A stretch of DNA of 64,000 nt. Source: Pseudomonas koreensis. Its GTDB lineage: Bacteria; Pseudomonadota; Gammaproteobacteria; Pseudomonadales; Pseudomonadaceae. The DNA lies in contig NZ_JALJWP010000001.1 in the NCBI RefSeq assembly GCF_024169245.1, forward strand, positions 1,054,001-1,118,000, in the 5' to 3' direction. Shown here in pieces: positions 53,443 to 63,589 of the stretch; the first letter of the stretch is position 1, and each line of letters opens with the position of its first letter. The position numbers and the translations under genes were made by a program. Under the pieces are notes generated by a model, which had not been told where the DNA came from, searched no databases, and saw only the letters and a list, made by a program, of their open reading frames with translations.

Positions 53443-54015
53443 ATGCAGATCTCGTTCACGATCGACGCCGACGCTTTCGAGCAGGAACAAAAGGAACCGG
53501 TGAAGAAGACCTTGCGCATCGGCGACGCCGAAATCGCCCACGCGCTGGAGCGCATCGCCAAGGCCAGCCTGACCGAATACCTGAAAATGCTGGTCGAAGG
53601 CGGTATGCCGAGCCGCGCTGACGAAGCCAAACAGGATCGCCTGCTCTACCTGATTCAAAGTTACTTCGGGCAGACCCTGCCGACCGAATCGCAGATATCG
53701 ACGATCTTTCAACTGACCCAGAGCCAAAGCAAAACCCTGCTGAAGAACACCGTTTCGCGCTTTCGCAACCAGCTTGATGACATCCTGCAGCACAGCATGC
53801 GCGCGGTGATCGAGTCCGCCGAACATGCGCAAAACGTCTTTCTGGTGGTGATCAGTTCGGACGTGATTCGTGATGAGTTAAACATGCTCATCACCCAAAA
53901 CGAGCCGACCTTCAAGCCCATCACCAAACGCAAGGGCAGCGCCGGACAGTTCGAGATCAGCGAAGATTCCCACGCATTGCTCTGCGCCACGCTGGGCCTG
54001 AATGCCGTTCAGTGA
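53443..54015 (+). CDS. Conserved hypothetical protein (190 aa)
   Basis: A soluble, helix-rich protein with no motif I recognise. The middle (TESQISTIFQLTQSQSKTLLKNTVSRFRN) reads like a DNA-binding helix-turn-helix, with a first helix, a Thr-Gln turn and a basic recognition-like helix. Its end overlaps the membrane-protein gene by 14 bases, so the two are coupled. Codon use is like the chromosome, not like the AT-rich island. Confidence 0.7.
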   Translation: MQISFTIDADAFEQEQKEPVKKTLRIGDAEIAHALERIAKASLTEYLKMLVEGGMPSRADEAKQDRLLYLIQSYFGQTLPTESQISTIFQLTQSQSKTLLKNTVSRFRNQLDDILQHSMRAVIESAEHAQNVFLVVISSDVIRDELNMLITQNEPTFKPITKRKGSAGQFEISEDSHALLCATLGLNAVQ

Positions 54016-54385
54016 CATCGTCGCGGTCAGTGGCTTGCTGCTGACCCTGACTACGTTCATGTTCAATCTGGCGTGGCCGGCGCTCAATGCAGCGCTGGCT
54101 GAGGATGAGTTTCAAAAGGGTTCGCAGGGCCGAAAGCGCAGTCGAGAAAACGTGATGGCTGCTTTCTACTGGCGAGCATTGCCATTGACGTGTGCTTTTG
54201 TGGCGCTGTTTTACGTTAACTTGCCGGCAGCGGTTGGCATCATCGGCAGCAGCACGCTGGATCTGTGGGATTTCGATGTGGATCGCACGTTGTATGTAAT
54301 GGTGGTTGTAGCGCTGCTGGTGTTTGCGCTGGTCAATGTCGGACTGGCGCTGAGACTGCTGATCAAATGGCAAAAACTGCGCTAG
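54002..54385 (+). CDS. Small membrane protein (127 aa)
   Basis: Three hydrophobic segments are visible (near residues 6-28, 57-83 and 96-120), separated by a charged loop (EDEFQKGSQGRKRSRENV). It has no recognised family. It overlaps the 190-aa gene by 14 bases; a soluble HTH-like protein paired with a membrane partner suggests a sensor or anti-regulator pair, which is speculation. Confidence 0.68.
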   Translation: MPFSDIVAVSGLLLTLTTFMFNLAWPALNAALAEDEFQKGSQGRKRSRENVMAAFYWRALPLTCAFVALFYVNLPAAVGIIGSSTLDLWDFDVDRTLYVMVVVALLVFALVNVGLALRLLIKWQKLR

Positions 54386-54390
54386 ACCCG

Positions 54391-54470
54391 TGTAGGAGCT
54401 GCCGAAGGCTGCGATCTTTTGATGTTGTTTTTCCAGATCAAAAGATCGCAGCCTTCGGCAGCTCCTACAG
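54391..54470. repeat. REP pair (GTAGGAGCTGCCGAAGGCTG type)
   Basis: A near-perfect inverted repeat TGTAGGAGCTGCCGAAGGCT and its complement, between the convergent membrane-protein and pyrE genes. Confidence 0.9.
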
Positions 54471-54477
54471 GTGCGTA

Positions 54478-55122
54478 TCACACGCCAAATTGGGCGCGAT
54501 AGGCTTCCACGGCTGGCAAGTGTTGCTTGAGCTGCGGATCGTCGGCGAGGAATTCCAGCACTTGATTCAGCGACACGATGCTGATTACCGGAATACCGAA
54601 GTCGCGCTCGACTTCCTGGATCGCCGACAACTCGCCGTTGCCACGCTCCTGACGGTTCAGCGCGATCAGCACACCGGCAGCCTTGGCGCCGTCCTGGGAA
54701 GCGATGATCTGCATCACTTCGCGAATGGCGGTGCCGGCGGTGATTACATCGTCGATGATCAGCACATCTCCGGTCAGCGGCGCGCCAACCAGGCTGCCGC
54801 CTTCGCCGTGGGCCTTGGCTTCCTTGCGGTTGAAGCACCATGGCAGGTCACGGTCGTGATGCTCGGCCAGCGCAACGGCAGTGGTTGCCGCCAGCGGAAT
54901 GCCTTTGTAGGCCGGGCCAAACAGAACGTCGAAGGGGATGCCACTTTCGGCGATGGCCGCAGCGTAAAAACGCCCCAGTTGCGCCAGGGCCGAACCCGAG
55001 TTGAACAGGCCGGCGTTGAAGAAGTAGGGACTGGTGCGCCCGGACTTCAGGGTGAACTCACCGAAGCGCAAAACGCCGCGATCGATGGCAAAACGAATGA
55101 AATCGCGCTGATACGCTTGCAT
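54478..55122 (-). CDS. pyrE: Orotate phosphoribosyltransferase
   Basis: A 214-aa PRTase that makes OMP from orotate in pyrimidine synthesis. The PRPP loop is [13 protein letters not shown] and the catalytic loop is [17 protein letters not shown]. The start at 55122 ([12 protein letters not shown]) is the family N-terminus. It is divergent from crc, the conserved Pseudomonas arrangement. Confidence 0.96.
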   Translation of the reverse strand: MQAYQRDFIRFAIDRGVLRFGEFTLKSGRTSPYFFNAGLFNSGSALAQLGRFYAAAIAESGIPFDVLFGPAYKGIPLAATTAVALAEHHDRDLPWCFNRKEAKAHGEGGSLVGAPLTGDVLIIDDVITAGTAIREVMQIIASQDGAKAAGVLIALNRQERGNGELSAIQEVERDFGIPVISIVSLNQVLEFLADDPQLKQHLPAVEAYRAQFGV

Positions 55123-55204
55123 GAAAAAAACCCCAAATACCACGGATTTAGCTAATTAGCTTGACGCCGTGTATCATACACGCACGCGATTTTTGGGGCC
55201 ATTT

Positions 55205-55984
55205 ATGCGGATCATCAGTGTGAACGTCAATGGTATTCAGGCGGCAGTCGAGCGCGGTTTGCTCAGTTGGCTGCAAGCCCAGAATGCCGACGTCATCTGC
55301 CTGCAGGACACCCGTGCCTCCGCCTTTGAACTGGATGACCCAGCCTTCCAACTGGATGGCTACTTCCTTTATGCCTGCGATGCCGAAGTCCCTGCCCAAG
55401 GTGGTGTGGCTTTGTATTCGCGGTTGCAACCGAAGGCTGTCATCAGCGGTCTCGGTTTCGAGACGGCCGACCGCTACGGGCGCTACCTGCAAGCAGATTT
55501 CGACAAAGTCAGTATTGCCACCTTGCTGTTTCCTTCGGGGATGAACGGCGATGAGGACTTGAACCAGAAGTTCAAGCTCATGGACGATTTCGGCAAGTAC
55601 CTGGACAAACAGCGACGCAAACGTCGCGAGTACATTTACTGTGGCTCGCTGTACGTTGCGCAGCAGAAACTCGACATCAAGAACTGGCGCGACAGCCAGC
55701 AGTCTCCAGGCTTCCTGGCGCCGGAACGCGCCTGGATGGACGAGATTGTCGGCAACATGGGCTATGTCGATGCACTGCGTGAAGTCAGCCGTGAAGGCGA
55801 CCAGTACAGCTGGTGGCCGGATAACGAACAGGCCGAGATGCTCAATCTGGGCTGGCGTTTCGATTACCAGATCCTGACCCCGGGCCTGCGTCGCTCGGTG
55901 CGCAGCGCACGCCTGCCGCGTCAGCCACGGTTCTCGCAGCACGCACCGTTGATCGTCGACTACGACTGGACGCTGACCATCTAA
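55205..55984 (+). CDS. crc: Catabolite repression control protein Crc
   Basis: A 259-aa protein of the exonuclease III/EEP fold, identical in length to P. aeruginosa Crc. The fold is seen in ISVNVNGIQAAVERGLLSWL and VICLQDTRAS (nuclease-type enzymes have a Glu at the QDT position, consistent with Crc lacking nuclease activity). Crc works with Hfq to repress translation of catabolic mRNAs carrying A-rich motifs. Its start at 55205 was taken as the ATG giving the usual N-terminus. Confidence 0.95.
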   Translation: MRIISVNVNGIQAAVERGLLSWLQAQNADVICLQDTRASAFELDDPAFQLDGYFLYACDAEVPAQGGVALYSRLQPKAVISGLGFETADRYGRYLQADFDKVSIATLLFPSGMNGDEDLNQKFKLMDDFGKYLDKQRRKRREYIYCGSLYVAQQKLDIKNWRDSQQSPGFLAPERAWMDEIVGNMGYVDALREVSREGDQYSWWPDNEQAEMLNLGWRFDYQILTPGLRRSVRSARLPRQPRFSQHAPLIVDYDWTLTI

Positions 55985-56004
55985 GCGTTTTATCGCAGCC
56001 AAAG

Positions 56005-56038
56005 AAAATGCCCGCATCGTCCGATGCGGGCATTTTTT
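56005..56038. terminator. Bidirectional terminator between crc and gltS
   Basis: AAAATGCCCGCATCG pairs with CGATGCGGGCATTTT, loop TC, with T-runs in both directions. Confidence 0.9.
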
Positions 56039-56052
56039 ATGCGCCGTGCTTT

Positions 56053-57261
56053 CTAGACGGCAGCGAAGAATGGCAAGGTCAGGTACAGCTTGATCACGAT
56101 GACGTTGACGATATCGATGAAGAACGCCCCGACCATCGGCACCACCAGAAACGCGATCTGCGAAGGCCCATACCGCTGCGTCACTGCTTGCATGTTGGCA
56201 ATGGCCGTCGGCGTAGCACCAAGACCAAAACCGCAATGCCCCGCAGCGAGCACGGCGGCATCATAGTTGCTGCCCATCACGCGGAACGTCACGAAAATCG
56301 CGAACAGCGCCATGACCAGCGCCTGCACGGCCAGAATGATGAAGATCGGCAATGCCAGCGCTGCCAGATCCCACAACTTCAGCGACATCAGCGCGATCGC
56401 CAGAAACAGCGAGAGGCTGACATTGCCGAGCACGGAAACTTCTCGCTCGAATACCTGATACAAGCCAAGCGCTGACAGACTGTTTCGCAAAACCACACCC
56501 ACAAACAGCACGCAAACAAACGTCGGCAGTTCGAAAGCAGTGCCATGCAGCAAGCCATTCAAAAGATTGCCCGCGAGCAAGCTGACGGCAATCAGGGCTA
56601 GCGTCTCTACGAACGAAAAAGGCGTGATCGAACGTTCTTTGTTCGGCTGCTCAAACCCTCTTGGCAGTCGCGGCGCTTGCTGCTGATTGCACCCCGGCAC
56701 TTGCACTCGCTTGATCAGCAACCGCGCAACCGGCCCACCGATCAGGCCACCCAGGACCAGACCGAACGTGGCTGAGGCCAGCGCCAGTTCCGAAGCCGAG
56801 GCCAGACCATATTTCTCACTGAACACCGCGCCCCATGCAGCGCCAGTGCCGTGGCCGCCGGCCAGCGTGATCGAGCCCGTCAGCAAGCCCATCAAAGGAT
56901 CGAGTCCGAGCAGGGTTGCCAGCCCGATGCCCATGGCGTTCTGCACCACCAGCAAACCGATGACCGCCAGCAGGAAGATGCCGACAATGCGACCGCCCTT
57001 CTTCAGACTGGCAAGGTCTGCGCTCAAGCCAATCGTGGCAAAGAAAGCCAACATCAACGGTGTCTGCAATGATGTATCGAAGCGAACTTCGATATCCATA
57101 GTTCGCAATATCAATAACAGCAGCGCGACCAGCAGGCCGCCCGCTACCGGCTCGGGAATATTGTAACTTCGCAGAAAGCCAACACGCGCAACAAGTCCGC
57201 GTCCGAGCAGTAATACTAAGGAAGCGGCCACGAGCGTGCCGTAAAAATCGAGCTGAATCAT
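56053..57261 (-). CDS. gltS: Sodium/glutamate symporter GltS
   Basis: A 402-aa membrane protein with ten or more helices in two inverted halves. Recognised segments are YNIPEPVAGGLLVALL, ITLAGGHGTGAAWGAVFSE and AGHCGFGLGATPTAIANM. It takes up glutamate with sodium. It is monocistronic and convergent with crc. Confidence 0.94.
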   Translation of the reverse strand: MIQLDFYGTLVAASLVLLLGRGLVARVGFLRSYNIPEPVAGGLLVALLLLILRTMDIEVRFDTSLQTPLMLAFFATIGLSADLASLKKGGRIVGIFLLAVIGLLVVQNAMGIGLATLLGLDPLMGLLTGSITLAGGHGTGAAWGAVFSEKYGLASASELALASATFGLVLGGLIGGPVARLLIKRVQVPGCNQQQAPRLPRGFEQPNKERSITPFSFVETLALIAVSLLAGNLLNGLLHGTAFELPTFVCVLFVGVVLRNSLSALGLYQVFEREVSVLGNVSLSLFLAIALMSLKLWDLAALALPIFIILAVQALVMALFAIFVTFRVMGSNYDAAVLAAGHCGFGLGATPTAIANMQAVTQRYGPSQIAFLVVPMVGAFFIDIVNVIVIKLYLTLPFFAAV

Positions 57262-57580
57262 GTGGATTATTCTTGGCTAAGTATTCACGAGGCGAGCTGT
57301 TACCTGGGCCCGACCGGTGAACCGGCTGATTTTCTCAACACTGATTACTGGGAAATTCAAGTGCCATCGATGGCTTGAACATATCGAAATGTTTCGAGCG
57401 AAACATTGCGTCGGGCAACTTTAGCAATCAGCTCGCGTCAATAACAAGGACAGTAACCCGCACATCCCTGATCAGTTGTGACCAAAGGTGTAATGGAGAT
57501 ATATCAATAAATAAATTCCAAACCGCACATCGAGAACAGACTAGTCCTACAATAAAAGCCTATTATTTAGTTGCACAAAT
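57262..57580. other. Intergenic region upstream of gltS
   Basis: A moderately AT-rich stretch of about 320 bases that should hold the gltS promoter. I see no open frame, RNA gene or repeat in it that I can support. Confidence 0.5.
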
Positions 57581-57610
57581 AAAAACGCCCTGATAAGTCA
57601 GGGCGTTTTT
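57581..57610. terminator. Rho-independent terminator of the DUF4870 gene
   Basis: AAAAACGCCCTGA pairs with TCAGGGCGTTTTT across TAAG; T-runs on both strands. Confidence 0.9.
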
Positions 57611-57632
57611 AATATTGCGAGTCAGTGAACTG

Positions 57633-58001
57633 TTACTTGATCAGTCGCCAAGTGAACGGGTATCTGTATGGAAAACCTTCATTGGCTTTGACGCCAGCAA
57701 TAATCGTCAGGACCAATGCCGCGATTGCCAGCAAGCCAAACAGGAAGAAACCAATAATCAACAGCATGAGCAAGAAGCAGATCATTGAGGCAATGGCGAC
57801 AGTGATCTGAAAATTCAGCGCTTCTTTGCCCTGCGCATCGATGAAAGGGTCCTTCTCGCGTTTCATCTGCCAAAGAATCAGCGGCCCGATCAGATTGCCG
57901 AATGGAATCCAGATCCCCAGCAAGGCGGACAAGTGACAGAACATCGCCCATTGGCGAACCTGCTGGCTCGGTTTGGGCAGCAACTCTTGGTCGTCACTCA
58001 T
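57633..58001 (-). CDS. DUF4870 membrane protein
   Basis: A 122-aa Tic20-like DUF4870 protein. Its charged N-terminus (MSDDQELLPKPSQQ) is followed by hydrophobic segments WAMFCHLSALLGIWIPFGNLIGPLILW and a long pair (ITVAIASMICFLLMLLIIGFFLFGLLAIAALVLTI split by a glycine). The conserved KDPFIDAQGKEALNFQ loop is present. Its function is unknown. The ATG at 58001 has AAGGAGG upstream and is preferred over the GTG one codon earlier. Confidence 0.88.
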   Translation of the reverse strand: MSDDQELLPKPSQQVRQWAMFCHLSALLGIWIPFGNLIGPLILWQMKREKDPFIDAQGKEALNFQITVAIASMICFLLMLLIIGFFLFGLLAIAALVLTIIAGVKANEGFPYRYPFTWRLIK

Positions 58002-58025
58002 CACGTCCTCCTTGTGGTCAAGAAC

Positions 58026-58748
58026 TCAGTCGGCCAGTGCAGCCTTCTGCAATTCGAAGATTTCGTTCATGCCTTTCTTCGCCAGTTCCAGCATGGCGTT
58101 CAGGTCTTCAGGCTGGAACGGCGCGCCTTCGGCGGTGCCCTGCACTTCGATGAAACCACCGGTGCTGGTCATCACGACGTTCAGGTCGGTTTCAGCAGCG
58201 GAATCTTCAAGATAGTCCAGATCCAGCACCGGCTCGCCCTGGTACATGCCCACCGAGACTGCACCGATCATCTGCTTGAGCGGGTCGCCGCCTTTCAGGC
58301 CGCCGCGCTTCTTGATCACTTTCAAGGCATCGACCAGCGCAACCATGGCGCCGGTGATGGACGCGGTGCGAGTACCGCCATCGGCCTGGATCACGTCGCA
58401 ATCAACGTACAGGGTCACGTCGCCGAGCTTGGACATGTCCAGCGCCGCGCGCAGGGAACGGCCGATCAGACGCTGGATTTCCAGAGTACGCCCGCCCTGC
58501 TTGCCACGGCTGGCTTCACGCTGGTTACGCTCGCCGGTGGCGCGCGGCAGCATGCCGTACTCGGCGGTCAACCAGCCCTGGCCCTGGCCTTTGAGAAAGC
58601 GCGGCACGCCGTTCTCGACGCTGACGGTGCAGATGACTTTGGTATCACCGAATTCGACCAGTACGGATCCCTCGGCGTGTTTGGTGTAGTTGCGGGTGAT
58701 GCGGATCGAGCGGAGCTGATCGGCAGCGCGACCACTTGGACGTTTCAT
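58026..58748 (-). CDS. rph: Ribonuclease PH
   Basis: A 240-aa RNase PH that trims tRNA 3' ends using phosphate. Features include [60 protein letters not shown] and [18 protein letters not shown]. The length is complete, unlike the frameshifted gene of E. coli K-12. It is divergent from the yicC gene and 24 bases upstream of the DUF4870 gene. Confidence 0.96.
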   Translation of the reverse strand: MKRPSGRAADQLRSIRITRNYTKHAEGSVLVEFGDTKVICTVSVENGVPRFLKGQGQGWLTAEYGMLPRATGERNQREASRGKQGGRTLEIQRLIGRSLRAALDMSKLGDVTLYVDCDVIQADGGTRTASITGAMVALVDALKVIKKRGGLKGGDPLKQMIGAVSVGMYQGEPVLDLDYLEDSAAETDLNVVMTSTGGFIEVQGTAEGAPFQPEDLNAMLELAKKGMNEIFELQKAALAD

Positions 58749-59016
58749 AGGGATACCTGTACTGAGGACGGAAAACTGCCGAGCATTATAGAGCGCTGCA
58801 CCGCGAGTGGGCACTGGTTAAAACTGCCGGCCGACGACCGAAGCCCCTCAAGCGTGCATAACCGACGGGCTGCAGCGCTTTGTCACACCGTGTGTTTGGG
58901 CGCATTCGCCGCACTGCGCTACAATCCTGCGCCTTTGCTGCCAGTCGGCTTAAATTCATTGAAATCGCGCCTGCGAAACAGCGTTTCGCGCCGATCTGCA
59001 TTGCGAGGTCACCGCC

Positions 59017-59880
59017 ATGGTGCACAGCATGACCGCCTTCGCCCGCGTCGAGAAAGCCGGTGTTCAGGGCACCCTGAGCTGGGAATTGCGTTCGGTCAAC
59101 AGCCGCTATCTGGAACCGCACCTGCGTTTGCCCGAATCGTTTCGCGACCTCGAGGGCGCCGTGCGTGAAGCGCTGCGTCAGGGCCTGTCGCGGGGCAAAC
59201 TGGAGTGCACGCTGCGCTTCACCGAGGAGAGCACCGGCAAGCCGCTGCAAGTCGACCGCGAGCGCGCTGCGCAACTGGTTGCCGCTGCGGAAACCGTTGC
59301 CGGGCTGATCAAGAATCCCGCCGCACTGAATCCCCTGGAAGTGCTGGCCTGGCCCGGCGTTCTGGTGGCCGATGCGACCGACCCGCAAGCATTGAACGCC
59401 GAAGCGCTGGCGCTGTTCAATCAGGGTTTGAAGGATCTGAAGGCTGGCCGCGAGCGCGAAGGCGCGGAGCTGGCTCGCTTGATCAATGATCGCCTGACCT
59501 CCATCGAAGAGGACGTGGTGACCCTGCGTGAACTGGTGCCGCAGATGCTCGCCACCCAGCGCCAGAAAGTCCTCGACCGCTTTGCCGACATGAAGGCCGA
59601 ACTCGACCCGCAGCGTCTGGAACAGGAAATGGTCATCCTCGCGCAAAAAAGCGACGTGGCCGAAGAACTGGATCGCCTGAGCACCCACATCATCGAAGTT
59701 CGCCGGGTGCTCAAGTCCGGTGGTGCCGCCGGGCGGCGTCTGGACTTCCTGATGCAGGAGCTCAACCGCGAGGCCAACACACTGGGCTCCAAGGCCTTCG
59801 ACCCGCGCAGCACCCAGGCCGCCGTCAACCTCAAGGTGTTGATCGAGCAGATGCGCGAACAAGTGCAGAACATTGAGTAA
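59017..59880 (+). CDS. YicC/YloC family endoribonuclease
   Basis: A 287-aa YicC protein with MTAFARVEKAGVQGTLSWELRSVNSRYLEP at the N-terminus and the C-terminal block GRRLDFLMQELNREANTLGSKA. YicC is an endoribonuclease involved in sRNA turnover. It lies 12 bases before gmk, the conserved yicC-gmk-rpoZ-spoT order. Confidence 0.94.
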   Translation: MVHSMTAFARVEKAGVQGTLSWELRSVNSRYLEPHLRLPESFRDLEGAVREALRQGLSRGKLECTLRFTEESTGKPLQVDRERAAQLVAAAETVAGLIKNPAALNPLEVLAWPGVLVADATDPQALNAEALALFNQGLKDLKAGREREGAELARLINDRLTSIEEDVVTLRELVPQMLATQRQKVLDRFADMKAELDPQRLEQEMVILAQKSDVAEELDRLSTHIIEVRRVLKSGGAAGRRLDFLMQELNREANTLGSKAFDPRSTQAAVNLKVLIEQMREQVQNIE

Positions 59881-60513
<633 letters not shown>

Positions 60514-60581
60514 AACAGCACTTCCCAAAATGCCTGCAAGCGCTTTACATTGGTGCTTGCAGCGCGTTGAAGGGTCTGGTC

Positions 60582-60619
60582 AAAAAATCAGCGCTTCCCT
60601 AATCGCTGGTGATTTTTTA
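60582..60619 (+). terminator. Terminator between gmk and rpoZ
   Basis: AAAAAATCAGCG pairs with CGCTG..TGATTTTTT with a 3-base bulge, followed by a T6 run. Confidence 0.6.
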
Positions 60620-60681
60620 AACTGCTCAGTCCGCTCGCCCAACCGGGCAGCGCGCATATTGCATTCGCTCCGAGGAATACC

Positions 60682-60945
60682 ATGGCCCGCGTAACCGTTG
60701 AAGACTGCCTAGAACACGTGGAAAACCGCTTTGAGCTGGTCATGCTCTCTACCAAGCGTGCCCGTCAACTGGCCACCGGCGGCAAAGAGCCATTGGTGCA
60801 GTGGGAAAACGACAAGCCGACCGTAGTCGCGCTGCGTGAAATTGCTGAAGGCCTGATGAGCTACGAGTTCATCGCCGAACAGGAAATCGTCCAGGATGAA
60901 CCGCTGTTCGCAGCGTTCGAGGACGAGTCGAACGAGGCCGTCTAA
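60682..60945 (+). CDS. rpoZ: RNA polymerase omega subunit
   Basis: An 87-aa omega subunit: [20 protein letters not shown], then [12 protein letters not shown] and the acidic tail. It assists assembly of the beta' subunit and forms part of the ppGpp site 1. It has a GAGGAAT box and precedes spoT by 57 bases. Confidence 0.97.
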   Translation: MARVTVEDCLEHVENRFELVMLSTKRARQLATGGKEPLVQWENDKPTVVALREIAEGLMSYEFIAEQEIVQDEPLFAAFEDESNEAV

Positions 60946-61002
60946 GCCTATGCCTGGTCGACGTAGCACGGCGCGGGGTCACAGCTTTCGGCAGGAATCA
61001 TC

Positions 61003-63108
61003 ATGCCGAGCATAGACGCCCTCGCCGATCGCTTATCGACCTACCTCGGCAACGACCAGGTCAACCTGGTCCGCCGAGCGTATTTCTACGCCGAACAAGC
61101 CCATGACGGTCAACGCCGTCGCAGTGGCGAGGCGTATGTCACGCATCCTCTTGCGGTGGCGAATATTCTTGCCGACATGCACATGGACCATCAGAGCCTG
61201 ATGGCCGCGATGCTGCATGACGTGATCGAAGACACTGGTATCGCCAAAGAGGCGCTGCAAGCGCAGTTCGGTGAAACCGTGGCCGAGCTGGTCGACGGGG
61301 TCAGTAAGCTGACCCAGATGAACTTCGAGACCAAAGCCGAAGCCCAGGCGGAAAACTTCCAGAAAATGGCCATGGCCATGGCCCGCGACATTCGCGTGAT
61401 CCTGGTCAAGCTCGCCGACCGCCTGCACAACATGCGCACGCTGGAAGTGCTGTCCGGCGAAAAACGCCGGCGGATCGCCAAGGAAACTCTCGAAATCTAC
61501 GCGCCCATCGCCAACCGGCTGGGCATGCATGCGATCCGCATCGAGTTCGAAGACCTCGGCTTCAAGGCCATGCACCCGATGCGTTCCGCGCGGATCTACC
61601 AGGCGGTCAAACGCGCCCGGGGCAACCGCAAGGAAATCGTCAACAAGATCGAAGAGTCCCTCGGCCATTGCCTCGCCATCGACGGCATCCAGGGCGAAGT
61701 CAGCGGACGCCAGAAACACCTTTACGGCATCTACAAGAAAATGCGCGGCAAACGTCGGGCCTTCAACGAGATCATGGACGTCTACGCGTTCCGGATCATC
61801 GTCGACAAGGTCGATACCTGCTACCGCGTATTGGGCGCCGTGCATAATTTGTACAAACCGTTGCCAGGGCGCTTCAAGGATTACATCGCGATCCCCAAGG
61901 CCAACGGCTATCAGTCGCTGCACACCACGCTGTTCGGCATGCATGGCGTGCCGATCGAGATCCAGATCCGCACCCGCGAAATGGAAGAAATGGCCAACAA
62001 CGGCATCGCCGCCCATTGGCTGTACAAGTCCAGCGGCGACGAGCAACCGAAAGGCACGCACGCACGTGCTCGCCAGTGGGTCAAAGGCGTGCTGGAGATG
62101 CAGCAACGCGCCGGCAACTCGCTGGAATTCATCGAGAGCGTGAAGATCGACCTGTTCCCGGACGAGGTCTACGTGTTCACGCCCAAAGGCCGGATCATGG
62201 AGCTGCCAAAAGGCTCCACAGCGGTCGACTTCGCCTACGCGGTGCACACCGACGTCGGCAACAGCTGCATCGCCTGCCGGATCAATCGCCGACTCGCGCC
62301 GCTGTCCGAACCGCTGCAAAGCGGCTCCACGGTGGAGATCGTCAGCGCTCCCGGCGCCCGGCCGAACCCGGCGTGGCTCAACTTCGTGGTCACCGGCAAG
62401 GCGCGTACGCACATCCGCCATGCGCTGAAACTGCAACGCCGTTCCGAGTCCATCAGCCTCGGCGAACGCCTGCTGAACAAGGTGCTCAACGGTTTCGACA
62501 GCTCGCTGGAAAAGATCCCGGCCGAGCGCGTCAAAGCGATGCTCACCGAGTACCGCCTCGAACTGATCGAAGACCTGCTCGAAGACATCGGCCTGGGCAA
62601 CCGCATGGCCTACGTGGTCGCCCGCCGCCTGCTCGGCGAAGGCGAACAGTTGCCAAGCCCGGAAGGTCCGCTGGCAATTCGCGGTACCGAAGGCCTGGTG
62701 CTCAGCTACGCCAAGTGCTGCACGCCGATCCCGGGCGACCCGATCGTCGGGCACCTGTCGGCAGGCAAAGGCATGGTCGTGCACCTGGACAACTGCCGCA
62801 ACATCAGCGAAATCAGGCACAACCCGGAAAAATGCATCCAGCTCTCGTGGGCCAAGGATGTCACCGGCGAATTCAACGTCGAGCTGCGCGTCGAACTGGA
62901 ACACCAGCGCGGCCTGATCGCCCTGCTGGCCAGCAGCGTCAACGCGGCCGACGGCAATATCGAGAAAATCAGCATGGACGAACGCGATGGTCGCATCAGC
63001 GTCGTGCAGTTGGTGGTCAGCGTCCACGATCGTGTGCACCTGGCCCGCGTGATCAAGAAACTGCGCGCCTTGACCGGGGTGATCCGCATCACCCGCATGC
63101 GTGCATAA
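61003..63108 (+). CDS. spoT: Bifunctional (p)ppGpp synthetase/hydrolase SpoT
   Basis: A 701-aa RelA/SpoT homologue: HD hydrolase domain (AMLHDVIEDTGI; residues 20-180), synthetase domain (PLPGRFKDYIAIPKANGYQS; 240-350), TGS (VYVFTPKGRIMELPKGSTAV; about 390-450), a helical region and a C-terminal ACT domain (DERDGRISVVQLVVSV). An intact HD motif separates it from RelA. It sets ppGpp levels during starvation. It is followed 24 bases later by ridA. Confidence 0.96.
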   Translation: MPSIDALADRLSTYLGNDQVNLVRRAYFYAEQAHDGQRRRSGEAYVTHPLAVANILADMHMDHQSLMAAMLHDVIEDTGIAKEALQAQFGETVAELVDGVSKLTQMNFETKAEAQAENFQKMAMAMARDIRVILVKLADRLHNMRTLEVLSGEKRRRIAKETLEIYAPIANRLGMHAIRIEFEDLGFKAMHPMRSARIYQAVKRARGNRKEIVNKIEESLGHCLAIDGIQGEVSGRQKHLYGIYKKMRGKRRAFNEIMDVYAFRIIVDKVDTCYRVLGAVHNLYKPLPGRFKDYIAIPKANGYQSLHTTLFGMHGVPIEIQIRTREMEEMANNGIAAHWLYKSSGDEQPKGTHARARQWVKGVLEMQQRAGNSLEFIESVKIDLFPDEVYVFTPKGRIMELPKGSTAVDFAYAVHTDVGNSCIACRINRRLAPLSEPLQSGSTVEIVSAPGARPNPAWLNFVVTGKARTHIRHALKLQRRSESISLGERLLNKVLNGFDSSLEKIPAERVKAMLTEYRLELIEDLLEDIGLGNRMAYVVARRLLGEGEQLPSPEGPLAIRGTEGLVLSYAKCCTPIPGDPIVGHLSAGKGMVVHLDNCRNISEIRHNPEKCIQLSWAKDVTGEFNVELRVELEHQRGLIALLASSVNAADGNIEKISMDERDGRISVVQLVVSVHDRVHLARVIKKLRALTGVIRITRMRA

Positions 63109-63132
63109 CCTGCCAATTACAAGGAGTCCTAC

Positions 63133-63513
63133 ATGACCAAAACCGTCATCACCAGCGACAAGGCCCCGGCCGCCATCGGCACTTACTCCCAGGCGATCAA
63201 GGCAGGCAATACCGTTTACATGTCGGGCCAGATCCCTCTGGACCCGAAAACCATGGAACTGGTTGAAGGCTTCGAGGCCCAGACCGTCCAGGTCTTCGAG
63301 AACCTCAAGGCCGTGGCCGAAGCCGCTGGCGGTTCGTTCAAGGACATCGTCAAACTGAACATTTTCCTCACTGACTTGAGCCACTTCGCCAAGGTCAACG
63401 AGATCATGGGCAAGTACTTCGACCAGCCCTACCCTGCCCGCGCCGCCATCGGCGTGGCCGCCCTGCCGAAGGGTGCGCAGGTTGAAATGGATGCCATTCT
63501 GGTCATCGAGTGA
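63133..63513 (+). CDS. ridA: RidA enamine/imine deaminase
   Basis: A 126-aa RidA with [37 protein letters not shown] and the substrate-binding Arg in [19 protein letters not shown]. It hydrolyses 2-aminoacrylate released by PLP enzymes. A RBS (AAGGAG) lies before the ATG. It is the second RidA-family protein in the window; the spoT-ridA pair is conserved. Confidence 0.94.
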   Translation: MTKTVITSDKAPAAIGTYSQAIKAGNTVYMSGQIPLDPKTMELVEGFEAQTVQVFENLKAVAEAAGGSFKDIVKLNIFLTDLSHFAKVNEIMGKYFDQPYPARAAIGVAALPKGAQVEMDAILVIE

Positions 63514-63589
63514 TGCGCACGGCGCGGCCTTCAACGCCGCGCCGACTGCTGCAAGAAAAGGTTTTGAAAGGATTCCACCATGCGCAAAG

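Noticed and set aside
61033..63534. An open frame of 833 codons antisense to spoT and ridA
   Set aside because: It mirrors the codon positions of spoT and shows only His/Asp/Val-rich low-complexity text with no domain.
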